Assembly: GCA_020247395.1 (NCBI GenBank)
Contig: JADCJC010000003.1
Location: 1-64,000, forward strand
Origin: Rhodocyclaceae bacterium
GTDB lineage: Bacteria > Pseudomonadota > Gammaproteobacteria > Burkholderiales > Usitatibacteraceae
Direction: 5' to 3'
Length of the DNA stretch: 64,000 bases
Below the pieces are notes generated by a model. It did no database searches. It was not told the origin of the DNA and saw only the letters and a program-made list of their open reading frames with translations. Every line of letters starts with the position of its first letter. Position 1 is the first letter of the stretch. The position numbers were made by a program, and so were the translations under genes. Shown piece by piece: positions 28,342 through 36,710 of the stretch.

Positions 28342-29186
28342 GACTTCGCCTTTGATAACTGATCGCCTAACTCCTGTGCGCGCTTCGCCGCAGCGCGTAC
28401 TCCACGCACAAACTGTGCCTTCATTTGCGCTTGGTCAAACGCTGAAATCGCGGCCTCGGTGGTGCCATGCCGCGACGTCACATTGGCCCGCAACGTCGCT
28501 GGTGATTCTGCGCCCGCACACGCAAGGTGTACGGAGCCCAAGAAGGTTTGCCTCGCAAATTTGCGCGCCACATCAGGCGAAAAGCCCAACTCTTGCGCAG
28601 CAGATTCCAGCGCCTCTAGAAAATAAAAGACGTAAGCTGGGCCGCTGCCGGAAACTGCGGTAACGGCGTCGAGCATGGATTCTTCTTCAAACCAGACTAC
28701 CTCGCCGACCGCACCCATTAATTGTTCAGCGTCGCTCCTTCCGACGGCCGTCAGATGTGGGGCTGCGTACAGGCCGGTGATACCCTTTTGTATCAGCGCG
28801 GGTGTGTTCGGCATTGCACGAACCATTTGGGCAGACCGCATGCATCCCGTGCCCCCGTCCAACCAGCGCAGTAGATCGCCCACCCTCAATCCGGCGGCAA
28901 TGCTAATGACCAGTTGTTGACTCGTAATTTTTCCCGTTAAGGGTAGCAGCGCGTCTTGCATTACCTGCGGCTTTACCGCCAAGACGATGATGCCCGCCTC
29001 GGCCAAGCTACCTAGTGCAACGTCAGCTGACGGGTATACGGCACATCCGAGACGCTCAACTTCAATTGCCGCCGACTCATTCGGCTCGACTGCGGCGATA
29101 CGATCAGGCCCCCAGCCCTGCCTGACGAGGCCACCCGTGATGGCTTGCATCATCTTGCCGCCGCCAATAAACAAAATTTTTTTCAT
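28335..29186 (-). CDS. proC: Pyrroline-5-carboxylate reductase
   Basis: Last step of proline synthesis, NAD(P)H-dependent reduction of pyrroline-5-carboxylate. 283 residues. The Rossmann loop FIGGGKMMQAITGGL is at the N-terminus. VRAMPNTPALIQKGITGLYA and the C-terminal VSGSGPAYVFYFLEALESAA are family signatures. The second half ends with LRANVTSRHGTTEAAISAF, where most family members have VTSPGGTT; here the Pro-Gly is replaced by Arg-His. It overlaps yggS by 4 bp and yggT by 7 bp. Confidence 0.96.
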   Translation of the reverse strand: MKKILFIGGGKMMQAITGGLVRQGWGPDRIAAVEPNESAAIEVERLGCAVYPSADVALGSLAEAGIIVLAVKPQVMQDALLPLTGKITSQQLVISIAAGLRVGDLLRWLDGGTGCMRSAQMVRAMPNTPALIQKGITGLYAAPHLTAVGRSDAEQLMGAVGEVVWFEEESMLDAVTAVSGSGPAYVFYFLEALESAAQELGFSPDVARKFARQTFLGSVHLACAGAESPATLRANVTSRHGTTEAAISAFDQAQMKAQFVRGVRAAAKRAQELGDQLSKAKSC

Positions 29187-29926
29187 TCGTTCGAGGGAAC
29201 CGTGACAAGTGTATTGTACGGCCCTAAAACCCGACGTGCGCCAAAAATGAGGCTGCCTACTCTTACCATTGTCGCTCCTTCGTCGATTGCAATCGCGAAG
29301 TCACCGGACATGCCCATCGAGAGTGTATCTACAGTCGGCTGTTCCTGATGTAGCGCCTCAAAATGTTTTCTCAGCAGCCGAAATTGGTGGCGAAGCGTGG
29401 ACTCATCAGGGGTATTTTCAACAATCGACATCAACCCTCTTAGTCGCAGCCCTGGAAGCCGGCTAATTGACATAGACAAATCCGAGATAGCCTCAGGAGC
29501 GACGCCGCTTTTTTGCGACTCGCCGCTTGCATTGACCTGCACCAGGACGTTGAGGGGTGGCAGTCGGGCTTCAACCCGATACCTCGAAAGCGCCTCAGCA
29601 ATCTTCAATCTATCTACGGTTTGCACCCAATCAAAGTTGAGCGCGGCCAACTTCGCCTTGTTGCTTTGCAGCGGACCAATCAAATGCCATTCGATTCCCA
29701 AAGGCCGCAACGCCGCGAGAGCATGTATTTTGTCGCAGGCTTCTTGGACATAATTCTCGCCAAATGCGCGCTGGCCGACACTGAATGCGGCCTCGATATC
29801 GAGTATAGGCTTTGTCTTTGACACCGCGATCAGCACCACCGGGGATGCAAACCGCGCCGAGCGTCGCGCGATCGCGGCGTCGCGAGCCTGGTAAACGCCT
29901 TGCAAGTTGGTGGCAATTGGGAACAT
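29183..29926 (-). CDS. YggS-family PLP-binding protein (PLP homeostasis)
   Basis: 247-residue single-domain PLP-binding TIM-barrel protein that buffers pyridoxal phosphate and affects amino-acid pools. The PLP lysine is in VLIAVSKTKP near residue 35. FGENYVQEACDKI, IEWHLIGPLQSNKAK and the C-terminal LSMGMSGDFAIAIDEGATMVRVGS are all family marks. It leads the yggS-proC-yggT operon and is divergent from pilT with a 43-bp shared control region. Confidence 0.95.
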   Translation of the reverse strand: MFPIATNLQGVYQARDAAIARRSARFASPVVLIAVSKTKPILDIEAAFSVGQRAFGENYVQEACDKIHALAALRPLGIEWHLIGPLQSNKAKLAALNFDWVQTVDRLKIAEALSRYRVEARLPPLNVLVQVNASGESQKSGVAPEAISDLSMSISRLPGLRLRGLMSIVENTPDESTLRHQFRLLRKHFEALHQEQPTVDTLSMGMSGDFAIAIDEGATMVRVGSLIFGARRVLGPYNTLVTVPSNE

Positions 29927-29969
29927 AATCAGTCACAGAAATGCGACGTTTTGAGAGAGAAAAGTATAA

Positions 29970-31010
29970 ATGGAAATCGCCGAATTGCTCGCCTTTGGCG
30001 TCAAGAATAAAGCATCCGACTTACATCTTTCGGCGGGTCTTCCGCCGATGATTCGGGTGCATGGCGACGTTCGACGGATCAATGTGCCCGCCTTGTCCCA
30101 TGACGATGTCCACGGTATGGTGTACGACATCATGAACGATGGCCAGCGCAAGCAGTATGAAGAGAACTTGGAATGTGACTTCTCGTTCGAGATTCCTAAT
30201 CTTGCCCGGTTCCGCGTAAATGCATTCAACCATCACCGCGGAGCAGGCGCGGTGATGCGAACAATTCCGTCAAAGATTCTGTCGCTTGAAGACCTCAATG
30301 CACCGAAAATTTTTGCCGAAATTGCCAAGCAGCCGCGTGGCATGGTGCTGGTAACAGGTCCAACCGGATCTGGAAAATCGACCACGCTGGCGGCGATGGT
30401 CAATGACATCAATGAGAATGAATACGGCCATATCCTGACTGTGGAAGACCCGATTGAGTTCGTTCACGAATCGAAGAAATGCCTCATGAACCAGCGCGAG
30501 GTCGGCCCACATACACTTTCGTTTGCAAACGCATTGAAGTCCGCCTTGCGTGAAGATCCGGACATCATTCTGGTGGGCGAGATGCGCGATCTTGAGACCA
30601 TTCGCCTCGCCATGACCGCAGCGGAAACTGGACACCTTGTGTTCGGCACGTTGCATACTTCTTCAGCAGCCAAAACAGTCGACCGCATCATTGACGTTTT
30701 CCCGGCGGCAGAGAAGGAAATGATCCGCGCAATGTTGTCAGAGAGTTTGCGCGCGGTGATCTCGCAATCGCTTTGCAAAACCAAAGATGGTCAAGGGCGC
30801 GCGGCCGCGCACGAAATCATGATCGGTACACCCGCCATTCGTAACTTGATTCGCGAAGCAAAAGTTGCCCAGATGTATTCGGCGATTCAGACCGGTGGGT
30901 CAATCGGCATGCAAACAATGGATCAATGCCTCGCAGACTTGGTCCGCCGCAACGTCATTTCCGTCGCCGAGGCACGCAACAAGGCTTCAAACAAAGAGGC
31001 TTTCAATTAG
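29970..31010 (+). CDS. pilT: Type IV pilus retraction ATPase PilT
   Basis: Hexameric ATPase at the inner-membrane base of the type IV pilus, powering pilus retraction and twitching. 346 residues. The start MEIAELLAFGVKNKASDLHL with GLPPMIRVHGDVRRI is typical PilT. Walker A is TGPTGSGKSTT near residue 130, the Asp box is ILTVEDPIEFVHESKKC, Walker B is PDIILVGEMRDLETIRLAMT, and the His box is ETGHLVFGTLHTSSA. The C-terminal AIRNLIREAK carries the PilT-type AIRNLIRE retraction motif. pilU follows after 54 bp. Confidence 0.97.
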   Translation: MEIAELLAFGVKNKASDLHLSAGLPPMIRVHGDVRRINVPALSHDDVHGMVYDIMNDGQRKQYEENLECDFSFEIPNLARFRVNAFNHHRGAGAVMRTIPSKILSLEDLNAPKIFAEIAKQPRGMVLVTGPTGSGKSTTLAAMVNDINENEYGHILTVEDPIEFVHESKKCLMNQREVGPHTLSFANALKSALREDPDIILVGEMRDLETIRLAMTAAETGHLVFGTLHTSSAAKTVDRIIDVFPAAEKEMIRAMLSESLRAVISQSLCKTKDGQGRAAAHEIMIGTPAIRNLIREAKVAQMYSAIQTGGSIGMQTMDQCLADLVRRNVISVAEARNKASNKEAFN

Positions 31011-31064
31011 TTGACGCAACGTTTGCGGATTTGCATCAATATGCTCAGTCGCGAGAGTTAAATC

Positions 31065-32204
31065 ATGGAACGAGAACAGGCTCTAAAGTTTGTGCACGAA
31101 TTATTGCGTGCAATGGTCGCCAAGAAAGGCTCAGACTTGTTTATCACAGCGGGATTTCCGCCGGCAATTAAGATTGACGGCAAGATAACGCCTGTGTCGC
31201 AATCGAGCTTGTCGCCTGTGCATACTGGCGAGATCGCCCGCTCCATCATGACGGACAAGCAAACCGCAGAATTTGAAGCGACTAAAGAATGTAATTTCGC
31301 GATCGCGCCGGCTGGTATTGGCCGTTTTCGCGTCAATGCGTTTGTTCAGCAAGGACGTATCGGGCTAGTTCTGCGCACCATCACGACGGCGATACCGAAA
31401 ATGGAAGACTTGAATCTGCCGCCGGTTCTCAAAGATGTTGTGATGACCAAACGCGGCCTCGTCATTTTGGTTGGCGGTACCGGCTCGGGAAAGTCTACGA
31501 CGCTGGCGGCGATGATCGGTTATCGCAACGAGAACACGTACGGCCACATCATCACCATCGAAGACCCCGTCGAATACGTGCATGATCACAAAAACTGCGT
31601 CGTCACGCAGCGCGAAATTGGTGTCGATACCGACAACTGGTTTGCGGCTCTTAAGAATACGCTGCGCCAAGCGCCGGACGTGATTCTGATTGGCGAGATT
31701 CGTGACCGCGAAACAATGGATTACGCGATTGCGTTTGCCGAGACGGGCCACCTGTGCATGTCCACACTACACGCGAACTCGACCAACCAAGCGTTGGACC
31801 GGATCATCAACTTCTTCCCTGAAGAGCGTCGACACCAGTTGCTGATGGATCTTTCGCTGAACCTGAAGGCGTTTGTGTCACAGCGCTTGATTCCGAAAAA
31901 AGAAGGCAAGGGCCGTGTTGCGGCGATTGAAATTCTTCTCAATTCACCCTTGGTTCAGGACTTGATCTTCAAAGGTGAGGTGCACGAAATTAAGGAGGTC
32001 ATGAAACGCTCTCGCGAAATCGGCATGCAGACGTTTGATCAGGCGTTGTTCGATCTCTACGAGGGCGACTTCATCTCATATGAAGACGCACTGCGCAACG
32101 CCGATTCGCTGAACGATCTACGCTTGAATATCAAGCTAAATGGCAAGTCCGCAAAAGACAAAGATTTAGCGTCCGGCCTTGAGCACCTAGAAATTGTGAA
32201 GTGA
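31065..32204 (+). CDS. pilU: PilT-dependent retraction ATPase PilU
   Basis: Second retraction ATPase, which works with PilT under load. 379 residues. Walker A is GGTGSGKST near residue 145. The Asp box is IEDPVEYVHDHKNC, Walker B is PDVILIGEIRDRETMDYAIA, and the His box is GHLCMSTLHANSTNQALDRI. The acidic, charged C-terminal extension past the ATPase core is what distinguishes PilU from PilT. It ends near a GC hairpin at 32236-32251 (CCCCGC-GTCG-GCGGGG) that could help termination, though it lacks a T-run. Confidence 0.96.
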   Translation: MEREQALKFVHELLRAMVAKKGSDLFITAGFPPAIKIDGKITPVSQSSLSPVHTGEIARSIMTDKQTAEFEATKECNFAIAPAGIGRFRVNAFVQQGRIGLVLRTITTAIPKMEDLNLPPVLKDVVMTKRGLVILVGGTGSGKSTTLAAMIGYRNENTYGHIITIEDPVEYVHDHKNCVVTQREIGVDTDNWFAALKNTLRQAPDVILIGEIRDRETMDYAIAFAETGHLCMSTLHANSTNQALDRIINFFPEERRHQLLMDLSLNLKAFVSQRLIPKKEGKGRVAAIEILLNSPLVQDLIFKGEVHEIKEVMKRSREIGMQTFDQALFDLYEGDFISYEDALRNADSLNDLRLNIKLNGKSAKDKDLASGLEHLEIVK

Positions 32205-32235
32205 TTGTTGTACTGGCAGGTGGTACAGCAATCAT

Positions 32236-32251
32236 CCCCGCGTCGGCGGGG
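32236..32251. repeat. GC-rich hairpin after pilU
   Basis: CCCCGC-GTCG-GCGGGG forms a perfect 6-bp stem with a 4-nt loop, followed by GGTCCAAG. It resembles the short dispersed CCCGC…GCGGG repeats of proteobacteria. It sits between the convergent pilU and the small minus-strand gene. No T-run, so intrinsic termination is uncertain. Confidence 0.5.
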
Positions 32252-32263
32252 GTCCAAGTGGGT

Positions 32264-32374
32264 TCAAGCCACTGCGCGTAGCGCGTTTAGCAGTGACAAG
32301 CTGATGCCGACGACCAACGCGACCAAGGTCAGAGACAGCGCCAGAGCGTACTTGCGTTGAAAATTGTTTCCCAT
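32264..32374 (-). CDS. 36-residue single-helix membrane protein
   Basis: Small gene, start ATG 32374-32372, stop TGA 32266-32264. A strong ribosome site AGGAG sits 7 bases before the ATG (AGGAGTCAATCATG). The product starts MGNNFQRKY, then has one hydrophobic helix (ALALSLTLVALVVGISLSLL) and ends NALRAVA. A basic N-terminus followed by a helix suggests an N-in inner-membrane peptide. It is divergent from the AraC-type regulator and convergent with pilU. No function can be assigned. Confidence 0.6.
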   Translation of the reverse strand: MGNNFQRKYALALSLTLVALVVGISLSLLNALRAVA

Positions 32375-32451
32375 GATTGACTCCTATTAACGGGGACGTG
32401 CCGGTTAATTGATGGCACACAACCAATATGGGCGCGATGTTCCACGATATC

Positions 32452-32514
32452 TTGAACAAACTAGCCGAGTTGTTGAACAAACTGGCTATTCAATTGAACA
32501 ATCTGGCTATCGCG
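32452..32514 (+). repeat. Three tandem 21-bp repeats upstream of the AraC-type gene
   Basis: Units begin at 32452, 32473 and 32494, each opening TTGAAC(A)A(A/T)CT(A/G)GC and 21 bp long. If the regulator starts at 32538 they are upstream DNA, two helical turns apart, suitable as operator sites on one face. If it starts at 32412 they encode the heptapeptides EQTSRVV, EQTGYSI and EQSGYRV. Confidence 0.6.
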
Positions 32515-32537
32515 TTTCTTTCGGCTATGCTTGCACT

Positions 32538-33314
32538 ATGCCGCACTCGACTCAACCATTCATTCATCTGTACGTTTGGCCCGAGCGTTTTCTCTATTTG
32601 GGCCCGAGCACCACGACCTCTCTTCATCGCAACCATGCCGCAACATGGCTGGTCGCGCAGACCGGATCGTTGCGCGTGACCCTAGGGGACGGAACTGTCC
32701 TAGAAAACGAAGTTGTCTACATCCCCCCAGAGACCGAGTTTAGGACCACGCAGGCGGAGTCGCTAATTGCGGCACTTTACTGGGAACCCGAGAGTGCGAG
32801 TTTTCGTCGCGCCACCGCAAAATTTGCCACCGCGATAGCGAGGGCTTTTCCATGTCGCTACACGGGCTCAGCAAAACTCGCAGAACTCTACGCGCCTGAG
32901 GCAACACGCCAGGACGCGGATCAGCTTATCGCCAATTTGTTTGGGCTCGATGAGCTTGGTGGCGCGCAGGATGCAATTCAAGACGCGAGGATCGCAACGG
33001 CGATTGCGTTTCTGCGCAAGTCTCCCCAAGCCTATGACAGCATACATGGGCTGGCAGCACGAGTGCATTTGTCAGCGTCTCGTTTCGCGCATCTGTTCAA
33101 GCAGGAAGTTGGTGTACCGGTGCGACGTTACGTGCTGTGGCAGAAAATGCGGCATGCTCTCGATTTGGCGATGGCTGGCGAATCTCTCACCAATGCGGCA
33201 CTAACAGCCGGATTCGCTGATTCCGCGCACTTGTCGCGCACGGTGCGTTCAATTCAAGGCGTAGCTCCAGAATTTTTGTTTCGCCACCGCCAACGGCTAG
33301 TAGTGCATAAGTAA
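32538..33314 (+). CDS. AraC-family transcriptional regulator
   Basis: 258-residue regulator from ATG 32538. An earlier start (TTG 32409 or ATG 32412) would add 43 residues made mostly of the 21-bp repeats. The N-terminal part resembles an AraC cupin sensor (TTTSLHRNHAATWLVAQTGS, EVVYIPPETEF). The C-terminal double helix-turn-helix is clear: LAARVHLSASRFAHLFKQEV, then ALDLAMAGESLTNAALTAGF and FADSAHLSRTVRSIQGVAPE. No target operon is obvious; the divergent small membrane-protein gene or the regulator itself are the nearest candidates. Confidence 0.85.
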   Translation: MPHSTQPFIHLYVWPERFLYLGPSTTTSLHRNHAATWLVAQTGSLRVTLGDGTVLENEVVYIPPETEFRTTQAESLIAALYWEPESASFRRATAKFATAIARAFPCRYTGSAKLAELYAPEATRQDADQLIANLFGLDELGGAQDAIQDARIATAIAFLRKSPQAYDSIHGLAARVHLSASRFAHLFKQEVGVPVRRYVLWQKMRHALDLAMAGESLTNAALTAGFADSAHLSRTVRSIQGVAPEFLFRHRQRLVVHK

Positions 33315-33364
33315 ACACTAGGCATGGCGGGCGTTTCTCGGATAAAATGCTCGGAATCGTCCGT
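33312..33364 (-). repeat. Hairpin-forming intergenic repeat (3' of AraC-type gene and rlmL)
   Basis: AAACACTAGGCATGG, then the arms CGGGCGTTTCTCGG (33328-33341) and CTCGGAATCGTCCG (33350-33363). Read on the minus strand it ends GCCTAGTGTTTAC, close to GCTAGTGTTTTG of the repeat at 38703-38761. It fills the 62-bp convergent gap and may end transcription from both sides. Confidence 0.6.
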
Positions 33365-33376
33365 CTTATTTAGCGT

Positions 33377-34573
33377 TTATTTATTCGCTGCGGGAGCTGG
33401 GACAGGCTCAGCACCCGGTTTTTCACGGCGGTTGCCACCGGCGACCAGTTTGTATTCATACAGTCGGCATTCAATCTTGCCGTTGAATAACGGTGTCTTG
33501 CGACTTGCACTGAGCCGGATGCCTTTCGGCAAATTGGTATCGCCAGAAAGGAAATAGGCACGCCATCCTGCAAACTTCTGTTTCAACAGATCGCCAAGCT
33601 TAGGGTAGAGCTGTTTCAGCGCTTCCGAATCGCCGATTCGGTCGCCATACGGTGGATTGGTGACAAGAACGCCAGAATCGGTTGGTGGGGAAATTTCCAG
33701 AATATTGGCCTGTTTGAGCTGCACACTGTCGCCCAATCCATTGGCCACCAGATTTTCTCGCGCAATCTTGAGCGTGTCCCCATACATATCGGAACCGAAC
33801 ACTGATGCGATGGACTTTGTTTTTTGGTTCGCGCGCGCCTCATCGATCAAACGCTTCCACAGCGGTTCCTGAAACTCCATCAGCTTTTGCAACGCAAACT
33901 TGCGCGGGCTACCGCCGGACAATCCGGGCGCGATGTTCAGTGCCATTTCGGCCGCCTCAACCAAGAACGTGCCGCTCCCACACATCGGGTCAAACAACGT
34001 TTCCTCGGGCCGCCACCCAGTCAAAGCGATGATGCCCGCGGCGAGATTTTTCTTAAGCGGGGCGTCACCGGTGTGTTCGCGCTTGCCGCGTTTGAATAGC
34101 GGCTCGCCGGATAAATCGAGGTAGAGAGCTGCCTCTGTTTGATCCAGATGCGCGTGAATCCTCACATCGGGTTCGCGTGTCGCCACCGAAGGTCTTACAT
34201 TCTTGACCTCTCGGAACTTGTCGCAGATCGCGTCCTTGATCTTGAGCGTCGTGAAATCCAGACTCTTTACGGGTGACTTCTGCGAGGTGATCTCTACCTT
34301 GATTGTACGTGAAACGTCAAACCACGACGGCCACGGCAGCAACATCGCCGTATCGTAAATGTCATGTTCCGACTGATATGGGAATTGCGCGACGTGCCAG
34401 AGAACGCGCGTGGCAATTCGCGAATGGAGATTTGCGCGATACCCAACCTCGACGTTGCCGCTAAACGATACACCTGCATCGGTTGCGACGGTATCTGTCG
34501 CACCAAGGCGTTGCAGCTCGATGGCGAGTACACTCGAAAGTCCCCGAGGGCATTGTGCAAAAAATTTGTTCAC
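33377..34573 (-). CDS. rlmL: THUMP-domain 23S rRNA methyltransferase, RlmL-like
   Basis: SAM-dependent RNA methyltransferase that modifies guanine (m2G) in 23S rRNA; corresponds to the N-terminal half of E. coli RlmKL. 398 residues. The start NKFFAQCPRGLSSVLAIELQ, the THUMP domain (~45-160) and the methyltransferase domain are all present. Motif I is LFDPMCGSGTFLVEAA and motif IV is VTNPPYGDRIG, the N2-guanine signature. The C-terminal ~20 residues (GGNRREKPGAEPVPAPAANK) are a low-complexity tail. No RlmK half is fused. Confidence 0.92.
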   Translation of the reverse strand: MNKFFAQCPRGLSSVLAIELQRLGATDTVATDAGVSFSGNVEVGYRANLHSRIATRVLWHVAQFPYQSEHDIYDTAMLLPWPSWFDVSRTIKVEITSQKSPVKSLDFTTLKIKDAICDKFREVKNVRPSVATREPDVRIHAHLDQTEAALYLDLSGEPLFKRGKREHTGDAPLKKNLAAGIIALTGWRPEETLFDPMCGSGTFLVEAAEMALNIAPGLSGGSPRKFALQKLMEFQEPLWKRLIDEARANQKTKSIASVFGSDMYGDTLKIARENLVANGLGDSVQLKQANILEISPPTDSGVLVTNPPYGDRIGDSEALKQLYPKLGDLLKQKFAGWRAYFLSGDTNLPKGIRLSASRKTPLFNGKIECRLYEYKLVAGGNRREKPGAEPVPAPAANK

Positions 34574-34588
34574 GTCGGCTGCGGCCGG

Positions 34589-35011
34589 TTAAAAGGGTTT
34601 AACGACGACGAGTATCACGATGCCGATTAAGGCGGGGAGAGTCGGAATTTCATTTAGCCATCGATAAAACACATGACCGTGGGTATTCCGATCGTACTTA
34701 AAGTCATTCATCAGCTTGCCCAGATAGAAGTGCTGCGCGATTAGTACACCAACCAGCGCAAGTTTGGCGTGCATCCAGCCCTGTCCAAAGCCGATACGAT
34801 ACCCACCCCATAGCCACAAACCCAGACCGATGGTGACCGCCATGCACGGGGTCATGATGCCGTAATAGAGCTTGCGCTCCATCACCTTGAAGCGCTCGAG
34901 CGACACCGCGTCTATCGCTTGTGCATGGTAGACAAACAGTCGCGGCAGATAAAACAAACCGGCGAACCATGCCACCATAAAGACGATATGAAATGACTTT
35001 ATCCAGAGCAT
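34589..35011 (-). CDS. hemJ: HemJ-type protoporphyrinogen IX oxidase
   Basis: Membrane enzyme that oxidises protoporphyrinogen IX in heme synthesis. 140 residues from the ATG at 35011, which follows the kdsC stop by 2 bp; a longer frame overlapping kdsC is not family-like. Four transmembrane helices are visible. The family start LWIKSFHIVFMVAWFAGLFY, with the conserved His, is followed by LPRLFVYH. WMHAKLALVGVLIAQHFYLG and the C-terminal LNEIPTLPALIGIVILVVVK complete the match. It is translationally coupled to kdsC but functionally unrelated to it. Confidence 0.9.
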   Translation of the reverse strand: MLWIKSFHIVFMVAWFAGLFYLPRLFVYHAQAIDAVSLERFKVMERKLYYGIMTPCMAVTIGLGLWLWGGYRIGFGQGWMHAKLALVGVLIAQHFYLGKLMNDFKYDRNTHGHVFYRWLNEIPTLPALIGIVILVVVKPF

Positions 35012-35013
35012 TC

Positions 35014-35550
35014 TTAATCCAAGTATTGTTGAAGCGCCGTCTGATACGTTCCTTGCGTGCGCATGATCACCTCGCAAAACTCACGCACCGCCCCCGCACC
35101 AGCGGTAGCTTTCGTCATGTAGTCGACCCGCGAGGCAACATCTGCCGGTGCGCTTGGTACGGCTGCAGAAAACGCACAATGCATAAGAATCGGCAGGTCG
35201 ACAATATCGTCGCCGATTGAGGCAACGACGTCAGTTGTAAGTTTGAGTTTTTTTAGTAGCGCTTGGTAGGCGGTCGCTTTATCCGCCACACCCATTTTCA
35301 AATGCTTAATCCCCAAATCTTTGGCACGCTTGGCGAGTGCGGCCGATGACCTTCCGGAAATAACCGCCAATGTGACACCTGACGAGGCTAGCATTTTCAG
35401 GCCATGACCATCCAAGGTATTGAAGACCTTGAGCTGCTCGCCATCCGCGCTGTAATAAAGACGTCCGTCTGTGAGAACGCCGTCAACGTCAATGATCGCG
35501 AGTGAGACTTGCTTGATTCGTCTGGCAAGTCGGCGCGAAATCCCTTTCAC
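35014..35550 (-). CDS. kdsC: 3-deoxy-D-manno-octulosonate 8-phosphate phosphatase
   Basis: HAD-family phosphatase that releases KDO from KDO-8-phosphate for lipopolysaccharide core synthesis. 178 residues. The nucleophile motif is IIDVDGVLTDGRLYYSADGE. ISGRSSAALAKRAKDLGIKH carries motif II and VASIGDDIVDLPIL motif IV. It has no cap domain, as is normal. It overlaps kdsD by 4 bp (ATGA), giving two consecutive enzymes of the KDO pathway in one operon. Confidence 0.96.
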   Translation of the reverse strand: MKGISRRLARRIKQVSLAIIDVDGVLTDGRLYYSADGEQLKVFNTLDGHGLKMLASSGVTLAVISGRSSAALAKRAKDLGIKHLKMGVADKATAYQALLKKLKLTTDVVASIGDDIVDLPILMHCAFSAAVPSAPADVASRVDYMTKATAGAGAVREFCEVIMRTQGTYQTALQQYLD

Positions 35551-36575
35551 AAGACACCGGCTCGCATCAGATCAAGCACATGCAGTGCACCAACCAGCTT
35601 GTTATCAAGATCCACCACCAGCAATCCTGACGAGGCTATCCTGTGTCGTTGAATAACCTCGGCGGCTTCAGCGGCAAGTTTGTCCGCCGTAATGGTCTTC
35701 GGCGAGGACGTCATCACGTCGCTGACTCGCAGCGTCCGAATGTTGTCATGCGCTTCTAGCGTTCGCCGCAAGTCGCCGTCGCTAAAGACGCCAAGCAATT
35801 CATCGGCGCGACCGACCACCGCGGTCATGCCCAATCCTTTTTTCGACATCTCCAGAATGGCGTCGGTCAACAACGCGTCTTCCCGCACTTTTGGCACGCG
35901 GTCCCCGGTCACCATCACATCCGAGACATGCATCAGCAGGCGTCGCCCCAAGGATCCACCCGGATGGTGCATTGCATACTCTTCCTCGCCAAAACCGCGC
36001 GCATCCAGCAGTGCCACCGCCAGGGCATCACCTAGCGCCAAGGTCGCGGTAGTGCTTGCGGTGGGCGCGAGATTCAGCGGGCACGCTTCCTTTGCCACCG
36101 CCGTATCGAGATGCACGGTGGCAGCTTTTGACAGCGTTGAATCGCCCCGTCCCGTCATCGCGATAACGGCGGTGCCACGACGCTTTAATTGGGGCAGCAA
36201 CTTTACAATTTCGTCGGACTCACCGGAGTTCGAAATCGCGATGACGACGTCATCCCTGGTGATCATGCCAAGATCCCCGTGAGAAGCTTCGCCCGGATGC
36301 ATAAAAAATGCCGGGGTGCCGGTTGATGCTAGCGTCGAGGCAATCTTGCCGCCGATGTGGCCGCTTTTGCCCATTCCCGTGACCACGACCCGGCCTTTGT
36401 TTTCGGTCACATCAAACAACAGTTTGTGCGCGTCAATAAAATTTTGCCCGAGTGGTCCAGTCAGCTGCTCGGCGAGGGCTCTAACAGCATCGGCTTCAAT
36501 GTGCAGGGTTTCGCGGGCAAGCGACAGTGTTTTTTCAGTGTCGCTGACGTTGCGTGAAGGTAATATGTGTGACAT
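35547..36575 (-). CDS. kdsD: Arabinose-5-phosphate isomerase (KdsD/KpsF/GutQ)
   Basis: Interconverts ribulose-5-phosphate and arabinose-5-phosphate, the first committed precursor of KDO. 342 residues. The SIS domain (~40-180) shows VVVTGMGKSGHIGGKIASTL and ISNSGESDEIVKLLPQLKRR. GGSLGRRLLMHVSDVM leads into two CBS domains (~215-340). It is the first gene of kdsD-kdsC-hemJ, and divergent from the antiporter gene across a 135-bp gap. Confidence 0.96.
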   Translation of the reverse strand: MSHILPSRNVSDTEKTLSLARETLHIEADAVRALAEQLTGPLGQNFIDAHKLLFDVTENKGRVVVTGMGKSGHIGGKIASTLASTGTPAFFMHPGEASHGDLGMITRDDVVIAISNSGESDEIVKLLPQLKRRGTAVIAMTGRGDSTLSKAATVHLDTAVAKEACPLNLAPTASTTATLALGDALAVALLDARGFGEEEYAMHHPGGSLGRRLLMHVSDVMVTGDRVPKVREDALLTDAILEMSKKGLGMTAVVGRADELLGVFSDGDLRRTLEAHDNIRTLRVSDVMTSSPKTITADKLAAEAAEVIQRHRIASSGLLVVDLDNKLVGALHVLDLMRAGVL

Positions 36576-36710
36576 TGCGCTATTTTATGCGTGTTTCGCT
36601 CCCGCCTCCGCTGCGCGGGGATAAACCCCGGTAAATGCGAGGGGCCACGGTTAACCACGCAGCATATTCGATAGTTTCACCGACCATCTACGCCCTACTC
36701 CCGGCCAACC

